Source of the DNA: Cyclina sinensis
Lineage: Eukaryota > Mollusca > Bivalvia > Venerida > Veneridae
NCBI GenBank assembly: GCA_012932295.1
Contig: JAAONU010000006.1
Location: 32,142,882 to 32,206,881 of the forward strand
DNA: 64,000 nucleotides
Direction of reading: 5' to 3'
The translations under genes were made by a program, and so were the position numbers. The notes beneath the pieces were generated by a model that was not told the origin of the DNA, ran no database searches, and saw only the letters and a program-made list of their open reading frames with translations. Every line of letters begins with the position of its first letter. Positions within the stretch are counted from its first letter, which is position 1. Shown piece by piece: positions 47,422 through 59,700 of the stretch.

Positions 47422-48800
47422 TCCCCAATATGAAAAATAAACAAAGTTCCTATTTTTCACGATCACTGGAAGTTTTTGCTCTCACCACAGCTCTGAAATT
47501 ACTGTAATTTTGTGGGGTGCTATATTTCAATACGGTTTACTCGTTATTGGTTGAATTTTTCAGGTACTGTCTGGCATAAATAGGATTGTATTGTACGTTC
47601 GAAGTTTCGGTATCTCACATATCTAGGTATGTGTGCCTTTTTACCGAAACGTCCAAAGGGTTTACTATATAAATCCAATTTACCGAACTGGTCATTTACC
47701 GAAACGTCTGTAGAAAACTTTAGAAAAGTAACATCAGGTTTTAATGCACACATTCTTTTTAGAAGAAACTCAGTAAATTTCTACTCAGTGGTATACTGTA
47801 TCAGTTTTTAAAAAAGAATCGGCGAAATCTTTATCATTAAAACTAGTAAGACCTGCAGTCATGTCTTACATACTGCATTCCACATATGTCATAATTGTTT
47901 CATTATTTTGTAAAACAGTTCTAAATGCGAACAGAAAGTGTTAGCGTCAAAAGTTTAAAGTTACATATAGCATGCCTGTGGCAAAAGCAAGATGAAACTA
48001 CTATTCATTGAGACATTAAGATATATATTTGTCAAGTGTAGCTCTAGGCCCTGTGGTTTTAGATAAATCAGTTACTGAAAATGTCTTTCTAGTAGTTTGA
48101 AATAAAATAGATGTAATAGGGATGCGAGGGATCTGGACAGTTCTCCTACCATTCATTTTGGCAAATTTGGTTCAGTTGAAATGTTCCCTGACAATGCCCC
48201 TTCCATGATTTTAAATTTGTCATTATTATGTTATTATTCTCTGTGCTTAAAAAAATATTTAAAACTCAGTTGCTAAACTACACATAAAACCATGATAATC
48301 CTCAAGAATTATCCAATTGTCCATCCTGTAGAAATCATTGGAGGAGTACTGTCCTGGGTGGTCACAATTTGACAAAATAAACGAGATGGGAATTGTTTAG
48401 GATTCCAACACCTTTGGTATTATTCATTGTGAGAATGTCACTGCAAAGTTCTATTAGGTAAAAGGAGGTCTTTTGAAGCAAAGCTTTGATGAATAAGGTA
48501 TTCTGGTGATTGAATAAAGAATGTTAATTATTCACAAAATCACAGTTACACAAAAGTTAATGTACTGTTCTTAAATACAGTCGAAAGATGATTCATCAAC
48601 CATGTACCAGTCTTACCATGTTTTGTGTTGTGTTGCAAATATGGTTTTAAGCAAATTGTACCAGAGGAACTGAAGACTGTATTCCAAGTACACTGTAATT
48701 ACATTTATACTGCAATTCACATGATTGTATTTCCACTGGATCAAACCACTTATATGTGATTTAAGAAAAACATAAGAATGAAATCAATATGAATCTCAAA
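47422..48800. other. Noncoding, no gene recognised
   Basis: AT-rich sequence between the inverted-repeat element and the 3' end of SMARCAL1. Short motif repetition around 47640-47710 (TTACCGAAACGTC twice) is the only structure seen. Confidence 0.45.
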
Positions 48801-48802
48801 TG

Positions 48803-48808
48803 TTTATT
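48803..48808 (-). promoter_or_regulatory. Candidate polyadenylation signal of SMARCAL1
   Basis: AATAAA on the minus strand about 440 bases after the SMARCAL1 stop codon. It would end a 3' UTR of normal length. Confidence 0.45.
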
Positions 48809-49244
48809 ACATATGGTGATAGACTGCTAGTAGCACCATCACTTTTAAACAATGCTACTGAATGACTAAAAAAAAAATAAGTAACATGAATGTCAGCTGG
48901 AAAATTTTTCGTACGGCTTGTAATTTTTACAATGACAGATATATAGTTCGGAAAGATTCATGGTAATGCACTATTCCACAATCCAGATATTTCATATGAT
49001 AACAAAATCTGATAAAACACCAGTAATCTCTTGAAATGTAACAAATGTTCCCCAGCACCAATTTTTGCTTTCATAAAGCCATGTTGTCAAAAACAACAAC
49101 ATCCCTCCAATGATCTAAAAAGGAAGTCTTTGTACACTGAACTGTTTTTACAAGTATTTACAATGACATCATCAGCAAGTTGTATATCCTTACAAAGTTT
49201 TATGTTTACAATTTACTATGGCTGAGCCAATTATGTAAACAAGG

Positions 49245-50719
49245 TCAAGTTTTTCTCTTTTTCACAGCTGGTTCATCATCAACAGTCCAGTCATCATTAC
49301 TGTCCATCAAGAATTTGTCTAGATCATCATCACCTATATCATCTAAACTTGAACTTTGACCCTTACCCACTTGGTCACAATGACCACTACTTTGACCAGT
49401 GTTGTTTCTGCATGTTTTGCTCGGTGAGAAGTATTGGAACAGTCCTTTTGGCTTTTTCTTTTTGGGAGGCGTGCTGGCTTCTGGAGATTTTGGTAGGTCT
49501 TTTGTTGGTGATGTGAATTTCAAAATGCTTGACTGTTTCAAGTCTGAAAGAAGATAAAATCTTATTTCTAGTACATGACTAAGCTTGCAATTTATCAAAC
49601 TTAAAATATCACATATATGTACAAATAATTACCTTCAAATATCACATATAATTATGTACAAATAATCACCTTCAAAAATGCTAGAGAACCATACTTACTT
49701 ATTAGTATGACAGAATTACTAATTTAGAGACTGTTATGTTTGTATACAGTATGTGCTGGATGGCCAAACATATAAAACTGTTTTATCACTATGTTGTGCA
49801 TCTTTTTTTTCCCAATTTTTTTTCCATGAATTGATTTTTAAAAAATATTCCAGCCCATTCATCAAACTAACAACCTATATTCTTATGGTCATGATAATGT
49901 CACGTATCCATTTTAAGAAAATGATTTGTTTTAAAGAAGCGGCAGTCAATGTCACTCTACACAATACAGTATACACAAAAAAAACATTCTTTTTTATTTA
50001 TGCAGTAACTTGCATATCGTAATTACATTTAATTACCAATCATTTCTGGGAATTGACAGTATTTTTTAGTATTCACATACAGCAACAAATGGTATTCAAT
50101 TAGTGTATGGGCATAATTTGCTTCATGAATAGGTTACGAACCAAGACCACTGGAACCAGATCCAATTGCCCTACTGAGAGTAGAGTTCCTCCATACCTGT
50201 CTTATGCGAATGATTAAAATTTTGGTCCAGGCTGTCCTCATCCTCAGCAACGGGAGATAATCCCTCATCACAAAATGATTCCTCCAGAAACTTTGTTATT
50301 TCTTCTTGCCTCTTGTCCTGAAACAAAATATGTTATGAATTTGTAAGATACATATCTTTCATGCTTTTAAGAAGTAATTTTATTCATGAACACCAAAAGG
50401 GCTCGTTTGCACTTACAGATTCCCCTATTGTAAAAATATCAGTAGTGGTACTCACTCAGTGAAACCATTCACAATCTGTCTTTGAAACAAACAAATTAAT
50501 CTCTAATTCCACTATGTTTACAAGAAATGAGAGTAGGAAAGGATGTTCGAATTTTTCAACCTGTATCTTGAGCAAAAATATTCTATACAAAAGCCAATGC
50601 AAAATGTTGTATGATTCTGCAATATACTTACAACTAGCCTGGTGGTTTCTGCTGATGAGAAATTGTCTTTTGAAAGTCCTGCTTTACCTAGTACATCCAG
50701 CTTCTTCTGTATCATAGGC
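49245..50719 (-). CDS. SMARCAL1: SMARCAL1 coding exons 14-16: C-terminal tail
   Basis: The exon at 50719-50632 ([20 protein letters not shown]) matches the conserved segment after motif VI. The exon at 50317-50197 is acidic ([20 protein letters not shown]). The last exon (49543-49245) has [33 protein letters not shown] and an acidic end ([19 protein letters not shown]), stopping with TGA at 49247-49245. QSSILKF and GLFQYFSP resemble PCNA-interacting PIP boxes, and the Lys-rich stretch between them could be a nuclear localisation signal. Confidence 0.85.
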
Positions 50720-53700
50720 CTGAAACAATACAAGTCTTTCTGAAACACAACTTGCTTTGATATACTAGTATACTATTATAGGTCTGAAAAACAAGGATGT
50801 TTCAAAAGCCTAAACAAATGTTAGATATCTTCTGTTTCACAGACCAAAAGCAAAAAAGAATTGAGATCTTTTTTGGGTCTTGCTAATCATAGGCCTGAAA
50901 CAAAACATGGTTTGAGATTTCCGTATCATAGGCTTCAAACAAAATGAGGTTTGAGATCTTCTATATGAAAATCTGGAAACATTTAAGGCCTCAAACAACA
51001 CAAGCCCTAGTTTCTTCTGTATCACGGGGCTTGAATGAATAAAAGCCTTGGGATCTTCTGTATTAAAGATCAAAGACCCCAAAACATTACAAGCTTAAGA
51101 GCTTCATAGGCCTGTAACAAAACCAGGTTTTGAATCTTCAGTATAACTAACCTATAATTGGTTAAAACAAAACTTTTCAAAAGCCTAGAGCTGTATCATA
51201 ACCCTGAAACATAACAAGGTTTGAGACTTAACATCCAACATGTGCTAGGTAAGCAAAAAAGCCAGAGGTTAGTATACTTTCCATTTGACCCTAAGATTGC
51301 AATCTACATGTCTCAAACATGTATCAAAGATCTATCTTTAAAGAATACTTTCAGTAAAGTAATCCTGTTTCATTGCCACTGTTAAATTACTTTATCACAA
51401 CTATTATTCATTATGAAATACATGCAGCAAAAAGTTATTCAAAACTTTATCTTTTTATTTTCCAAAATGTTTGTACACAGACCTATGAATTATTTCCAAG
51501 GTTCTGGATTCATTGGGGTCAGAGGTTTATTCTAAAGACAAACTGTAAAGAAGGTTTCTGCACACATTCCTTCAATATCCCATAATTTCTAAGTTTATTT
51601 ATATCCACTTTTAGCACAAGAATAACTCCTATACATGTACTGTATTGAAGATTGATTCTAATGTGTGTTTAAGCTTTTTTTTCTAAAACAGTCAAATGTA
51701 ACAGTGGTTTAAAGTTATAGCTGACAGCTGATCTGTACTCCTGAAAGTAAGTATCAGTTTAAATTAATATTTTTGCTAAAATTTTGTGACAAACATGAAC
51801 GAATAAGTCACAATGCATAACACAGCATGCTGTTACCAAATATGGTCATCTGAGGTTCCTCTGGCAACAAGATACTGCACATTTACCATATCCTGTTGAC
51901 CTATCCTGTGAGCTCTGTCTTCAGCTTGCACAAGTATCTACAAGTTACAAATAAAATACCATGACAGTGTGCTAATCCAGAGGACCAGATCTTTCAAGTT
52001 ACACTGAACATCTGAGAAGTGGAGCCACACGTTCAATTAGCAAAATACAAAATCAATTAAACAATATTGCTTTTCACGATGGACTGATAAAATTCAATTG
52101 CTATATGCAATTATGAGACTGGGTATAACATTTTGAACAAAAACAGTTGAAGCAATTCCATCTTATAGGAAATTAAAAGTTTTGCTATGGCAGATTTTTT
52201 TCTGATATTTCATTACAAACATTTACAGATTTAAACTAAAAGTGGAATTAATAATACTGCATATTTAACTACAAATGCAAAATTATTTGAAAGCATATCA
52301 TTTCTGATAAACCAAACAGCTGAGATTTTTTTTAAATATCTTACTATTTTTGTGGCAACAATATGAGCAAATAACATTAAAATTCTGTAAAATGTTCAAT
52401 ACTATGTTCCGTAATGCTATTCAACTAAATTTCTCAAAGATATACATACAATCTGAAAGCAATCTAGCAAACTGCAATAGAGTAAAATAATGATGTTATA
52501 CAAAAATATTCCTAAGATATTAGAATAAGTACCTTTTGCTGGTAAAAATTTACAATTCAAAGAAAACTACAATGCTGCTAGAAAATATATCAGGACCATT
52601 TTTGGTCTGAAGATTTAAATTCAGACAGTATATACATACCCCTGGATTCCAGAACAACTCTGCAAATACAACAAGGCAAGCTGACGACAGGTTCAAGCCT
52701 GCATTTGCAGCAGTAATAGACAGAATAGCCACCTTTATGTCATCATTGTGTTGAAATTTCTTGCACAAGATATTTCTCTGCTCTGAGTTTGTTCTTCCAT
52801 CTATTCTTATGTATTGTGAATTAATCTAGAGAATGGAAGTTCATTTTTTAAAAAGCAGATGAAAATACTCTGCCTTCTGTATAATAACTGTTGCTCATAC
52901 TTGTATATGGTCTACAAAAAACAAACAATATTCTGCTAAAACTGTTTGAATCTATCTCAGTGTTCTGCCGTAATAGTTATACTTTTGGTGAAAGAATGGA
53001 TCAATCAGATAATAGTGCTTAAAGGAATTTGACAGATTTATATATTTTGTTTTAGATCCAATTTGCTGGCAGCTATCCAGGAGCTTTAATCATTCTTTCA
53101 AGAGTCAAGACACAACTTGATTTTTATTTCAACAGATCATGCTTGAAGTAAAACAGAAACACAAACCTTTGATTTCACAGTGTCTTCAATACCATCAAGC
53201 ACATCTCCATGATGAGCAAATATCAAAAACTTATTGCCACACTCAAGTAGGTCCTCAATGTAACATCTGTTAGCAAAAAATAAAAAAAAGATGAATACTC
53301 CTTTTATCGCAGGTCCTAGGGAAAAGATAACCACCTGTCTTTCCTGGATGTCTAAGGAATATTCTTTCAGCAAAATCCTCCCTTAAACGATCCAGGAAAC
53401 TCAAAATATTAAATTTTTAAAGTATTGAAATGTTGTTTGCATTCAGTTATTGAATAAGAATATGAAAAAAAACTGTTACAAATTAAGTTCAATAAAGTAC
53501 ATTAATAAGAAGGTACTTTGCTCCACTTCTATGTTCTAATGGTGGGTCAGAGGTTATGTACAAAAGCCCCAGCAACTCCTATTGCTAGGGACAGGAAAAT
53601 AAACCCAAAGATTTTAGTAAGGCAGTAAAAGTTGCTGAATCTCTTAAATAAAGTAACATACTTAATTGCTTTCATCTTAGCAGATCCAGACTTGTGAAAG

Positions 53701-56700
53701 AAATCCAGCAGTGCTCCTTTCTCTTCCATTTTCTGAAACCAAGAAGACAACAAGGTCATTCAATGTTCATTAAGTCACATACTTGTATATTTTCATGTAT
53801 TATACATTACTGTTCTTCACATTTATTGCATAGAGTTGGGAAAACACAAATTATATTGCATTCCTTCCTTCACTGTTGCCTCAAACATGCATTTTAGCTC
53901 TGTCAAGGAAATACTGCATTGCCTAACAACATGTAGATTGTTCCTAGTATCGAAATTACTAGCATTCACTGACTGGTTTATTTTTTTTGAAAGAGACTGA
54001 AGCAAGACTGAAAAAACTTTACACATAAAAGTAAAACCAGTCTGTTAGAAAAGACTGTTTGCATTATGAAAATTAACTAATAGAATAACAGTGACATTAT
54101 ATAAATCATAAAAATTTTCTGCAAGTTAATTTACCTTCAGGTTACCACTGGTCAACACAGTTGAAGCAGTTTTCAAGTCTTTATTGATCTTAACTAAGCT
54201 TGGGTCGAGAAGGATCATCTTTCGGATTTTATCTGGCAACTCTGTCAGAACGTCTGTCTTTAACCGCCTTGAAAAGAAACATTAATGTATTAAGTTCAGA
54301 AAGGGGTAACACAATTCTTTTTTGTTTTTTGTTTGTTTTTATTGGGTTTTAACACCAGTTTCAACCTCTTTCTAGCCATATCCCAGCAGGTACACAAATA
54401 ATGAATTATGAATAATGAACATCAAAACCCCAAACAGCATACAAAGTAATTGTATTTCAGGAAGGATATATATATAATAGAAGTAATACTACAACAAGGT
54501 GTATTTCTCAGGGTACACATCCCCCTTCTTGATGATCATTCTGCTGATCTCATGCTTCTTGTGTGGTCAATGAAAACACAACCATCTCTTAAGGATCAAG
54601 AACCCCAGTTTAAAATACATTAATAACATTCTATTTACATGTATATAAAATATTTTGACTCTAAATTAGTGAGAGATACTGTCTTTACAAGAAGGAAACC
54701 TTTATATACATGTATAAATCAGGATAATGTTCTGTTGGTATATCCAAATATTAAATCTTGATTGGAATATGCATTTTTTATCAGTTTCAGCAGTTGTAAT
54801 AGGCAAAGAACTTGGCGCATTTGGCTCGAATCCCATAAGAAGACTTCCACTGTTCCTCCATTAAGTACAAGTACTGTTATGAACTCAATACACATTGTAC
54901 AACAAAGTAAGTTCAAAAACCGTATCATTATTTTCTCTTCCAGAAGTATCTGTAGTTCCTTCATGTTTGAAGATCCCGAATAATCCCATCCCCACTGCAT
55001 CTGTAACAGACAACTACTTTTATATGAACTTCATTCATATACACCTGACTAAATACAAGTTATATATTTTGTCTTTCTTTAAGGTCCTTCAATATTTTTC
55101 TGCCACACAATACTCTAATATGTAATGTATAAGCTCAAGACCCGAACTTTTCAAAAGAAACTGCCAACTACATACACAGGTATATCTCACATAAAGGGTA
55201 AAGTAAGCAATAAAATTAGGCTCCCTGATAATCAATCAACATGATCTTTCAGTGCTACGCCATTCAATAATAAAATATTAGGTCAACTGAGATACATGTA
55301 TCTGAGCACTGGATATGGCTGAATGGATGTGCTTTAAAGCTCCCTATAACACACTCAGTTGTTTTACAGATTGGCATTTATCTTACATGTATTATTATTT
55401 CTTAAAAGTCCAAATATACAGTCTGATAATGATATGCTGAGTTCACCCTGAAGTCAATAAAGTTTCAATCACAACCTGCTGAGACAATAAATGTTAACTT
55501 TAATTTCAATCAGAACTCTTTTGAACTAGAAATGATAATGTTCAGCTGATTAACTGACAATTCCTGTTCAGTCTTAATAAAAGTACCTTGGTTCCTGCAC
55601 AATACCTCACGCCAAAGTCATGAAACTTGAAAAGAAATGGACACACTGCATCAATCTGGGTAAAGAGTTCAGAAGGACGAGACATGGCTGGGGTACCACT
55701 GAGCAAAAATACACGTCTTGCATTCTGTAAAACACCATGAGAGACCATGATTATAAAAGGAACTGTACAAAAAGTTGTTTCATATTTGTTTGACAAAGGA
55801 ATACAATTTATCCGTCATATATTCTTTCATATATAAAGCAAAACATATCCAGCTGAAATATACCTATTTGAACTGGCATAAGACAAAGTCATTTGTTTAA
55901 TATTAACATTGTTTTGTTTCCAATATAAATGTATGGCTTTGGGTACTTAACAGACCAAAGACAGTTCCTGCAGTACACCATTTTTCACTCTACTGCAAGT
56001 CCTTTAAGGGGTTGTTACATCATCATTGTACTTCAGTGTACAGATATGTAATTTAAGTGAAGAAAAAACTAGAAATGTGTACAGAGGACACATATGACCC
56101 CAGAGAGTGTCAGTTACCAAAGCAAGGGGAGGGGTGTGGGGTGTCGAAGTAAACAAAAAACCGAGGTATGCTACCTTACTTGTTGGTAAATATTCCTGTA
56201 AAGTTTTATGACCCTGGATGCAATAGTGTTGGCTGAGAGTTGTGACATGAAGTTTTTGTTGCCAATTTTCACTAAATCTAGGGCAATAACTCTGCTCCAC
56301 CTAGAAGGATGAAATAAAAGCAACAAATGCACAACTTCACTTACTGATATAGATTCCTGTCATTCAGGGGTCAAGGTCATATAAATATATATGTCAAGTG
56401 GAAGCTTTTAGATGGAATGACAAATAGACTGACTGTTCAGAAACAATATGTCTTCCATCAGGGGCATAAAATAGTGATTTCCACTAATCAAAACAAACAA
56501 AGGATGTAACTCTATTTATCCTGCATGGAGAAGGACGTGAAACCCCAGGTGCACAACTTCACATACTGACACTTTTCTTTGTTAAGTTCAATGACTGTTG
56601 CTGAAATTGTTTTTGATCTGCATGCAACACAAACTTTGATAGCTTTTTCTTCACTAAATTAAGGGCCACAACTCTAATCTCTTTAGGAGGAGGGAGATTA

Positions 56701-59700
56701 AAAACCCCAGGTGTGTAACCTTACTTGCTAGTATATATTCCTGTTATGTTTTATGACCCTGAGTGCAATATAATTGGCTGAGTGTTGTGACACAAAGTTT
56801 GTGGTATCAATTTTCACTAAATCAAGGGCCATAACTATGCTCTCCCCGAAAGGAGGGAGATGAAAAATGCCAGATGCACGAATTCATTTACAGATATATA
56901 TCTGTGTGAAGTTTCATGACTATAACCCTAATAGTGTTGGCTGAGTGCATGACACAAACTCTTTGGTAGCTATTTTCACTTAATTAGGAGCTATAACTCT
57001 GGTCTGCATGGACCGAGGGAGACAACAGAACTCAGGTTCACAATTTCACTTGCTGACCTATATTTCTGTGAAGATTCATGAACCTAAAAGTAAAAATGTT
57101 GGCTGATATTGTGACAAAAACATTAACACAGACAGACAGACAGACAGACAAAAGCAAGTCTAAGTAAGTGCACCTCTATTTGGGGCACAAAAGCTGGACC
57201 ATTATTGGAAAATACTGAATAGCATGTCCTTTATTAAAAACAATTATTTGACTGAGACATTCTTAACCTGAGGGTGAAAACTGGACAGAGAATAAACTGA
57301 GAAAATGTATATGCTTATTTTTTGTCAGGTCAAACTTTAAATGTATGTAAATTAAGCTGAAGGGTGTATTGCAAATAAATACGTCACCATCCAAAAACAA
57401 CCTACTTTATGTGAGTTATTGATTAAGCTTTATCTTTTCACTTCACATTCTAGTTATATACTTTTTTAAGGAATAAAACCTATTATGCCTAGAGGGATTT
57501 AAAAAGCTCAGTGAAAAAGGCATTACAGCTGGTCACCAGTAAAAGTTCCATTCTGAGCACAGGTTATTTCTCTGGGCCAAGACACCATTGCAATACATGA
57601 GTTAAAAGATATATGGATGGTTACAAATAATGGAACTCACTAGTTAGGTTTAATAATGAATGGTATCTTAAAAGTGTTTTCCAATAAATAAGGAGGAAAT
57701 AAGTACAGATATTGTGCCAGTCTGCCAGAAGAAGTTTTCTGTTACCTTGAGATTGAGGAATAGAAATCTGCTTATATACTAAACATAAATATGGGTCAAA
57801 GATTTAAGAGACATGTACAATGCAACAATGCCTCTAATCCAATAAAAATATCAAGTACAAAAAAGTATTTACTTACTGAAATACAAGTAAGAACAACGTC
57901 TGTTCCATACCTGTAATATAGGTAAAGCTGCCTTACATCTTGCTGTCTTGTAATTCTTCAGTAAGTGACACTCATCCTGAAAATAATTAAACCATTTCTT
58001 ATAATATCTCCACTGGCCTGTAAATGTAAGGAATGAACTCCTTATTTCAAGTGAAATTAACATGTCAACAAAGTGACTTGAATATATCTGGCAATGTTTA
58101 AACATATAACTGATTCAAAAAAATATAGTCACCGAGTCAGTCTGCTGTGCTGTTTGTCATTAACAAATGATTAATAAGTTTTGATTTCTTTCAACTGAAA
58201 AGCCTTTATTTTATAGTTTAAACACTATGTCTTAAAGAATGTATTAACTGTCACCTGCAGTCGGTAAAAGGAAATAAAACGAGAGGTTAAAGCAATAACA
58301 GTTTGCTCTCTGCTTAATATAAACAGTAATTTATAGCAAATACAAATAAATCATACTTGTTCTAAAATTTTTATAAGTGTAAATTCAATCTGTTTGTTCA
58401 AAGTTGTATTAAAAGTTGACCATTTCAAAACTTCAATAATTCTGGTCTTACCATGATCACAACTTGGAACCTCTTGTTTTTCAGCACCTCTGCCTTCCTT
58501 GCCATGATATCATAACTCAGTATATTTATCAATCCAGATGTACAGTTCTCTTTCCCTGTCACTACAACATTTACACTCCCTGGATCAAGAGAAGGAACCC
58601 ATCGCAAAAAATTCTGAAATACAGACTTTTTGTATTGGTATGACTGAAAGGGATTTTCAACTTTTTCTCAATATCGGAAACCCATGTTTGATCCATTCCA
58701 TTTCACTCTATTCATTGACGGTGGGACAACTGGTAAAATTTCATACTCCTGAATAATTCATTACCTACTTTCGCTGGTTTCTGAAAGATTTTATTGCACA
58801 AGCTTAGCCATTGAAAATACTTGTTACAATTTACCTTTCGTGGCTATATTTAAATTCTAGGAAATATGTCTTCTTATGCCTATTCTCCGCATTGAAGAGT
58901 CTCTATGTGTAATGCAAATTCTCACTGGATGAAAAGTTACTTCCCTTTGCTAATTAATATTTGTGAAAACAATCTGCAATCAATTCTCCCCAGGTATATA
59001 ATTTAGTTGTGTGGAATATGTTCCGGGGAAAACCAATGGTGTCTTCTTCTAAATGTATATTATAAATTAATAATTATACTTTTATGATAAAGAGATTGCT
59101 TTTAAGTGACAAATTTCTATCAGGGACAACAACTCGTTACAAATTCTAGATGTGTAAAAGTAACAGCATCAAATTTAGTGATTTTATATTTTCAATTTAG
59201 GTGTTTTACACCTAACTAATAATATCGTTATCAGCATAAACTTTCACAATTTTGGTAGTTATTTTGTTCTTAAGAAAGGTCAATAAAGTTCAAAGTAAAT
59301 CCTTGTTATTGATTAGCCAGTTGATTCTTAACACTACTACACACAGAATCTTTTGTGACTTTTACAAAGGTAAAATACATGTAGGAGAAGCTGATATAAA
59401 TGTATGGGAACATACTTTGAAAAGCAGCAGAAGCCAATGAAAACCTTTAATCTCATAAAAACACTAAAACTTTCATACAAAGATGGCATATTATATTAAT
59501 GTCCCTAAATTTTTTATTTTCTTTTTCTGTCTCAATTTATTCTTCAAAGCATAATAGTAAAAATCACTTTCTCCTCACATTTTTGTATAGGACTTCGTAC
59601 ATGACAGAACTCTTTTACAAAATTGAATATTGCATGAACTTACTGGTAGTACATAATTTTGTATCTGAATTTGTTCAAGTACACATGAGGGAGTACGTCT

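Noticed and set aside
50837..51082. Independent small gene in the SMARCAL1 intron
   Set aside because: The frame is an echo of the exon 14 acceptor minisatellite (repeated PMIQKK-like words).
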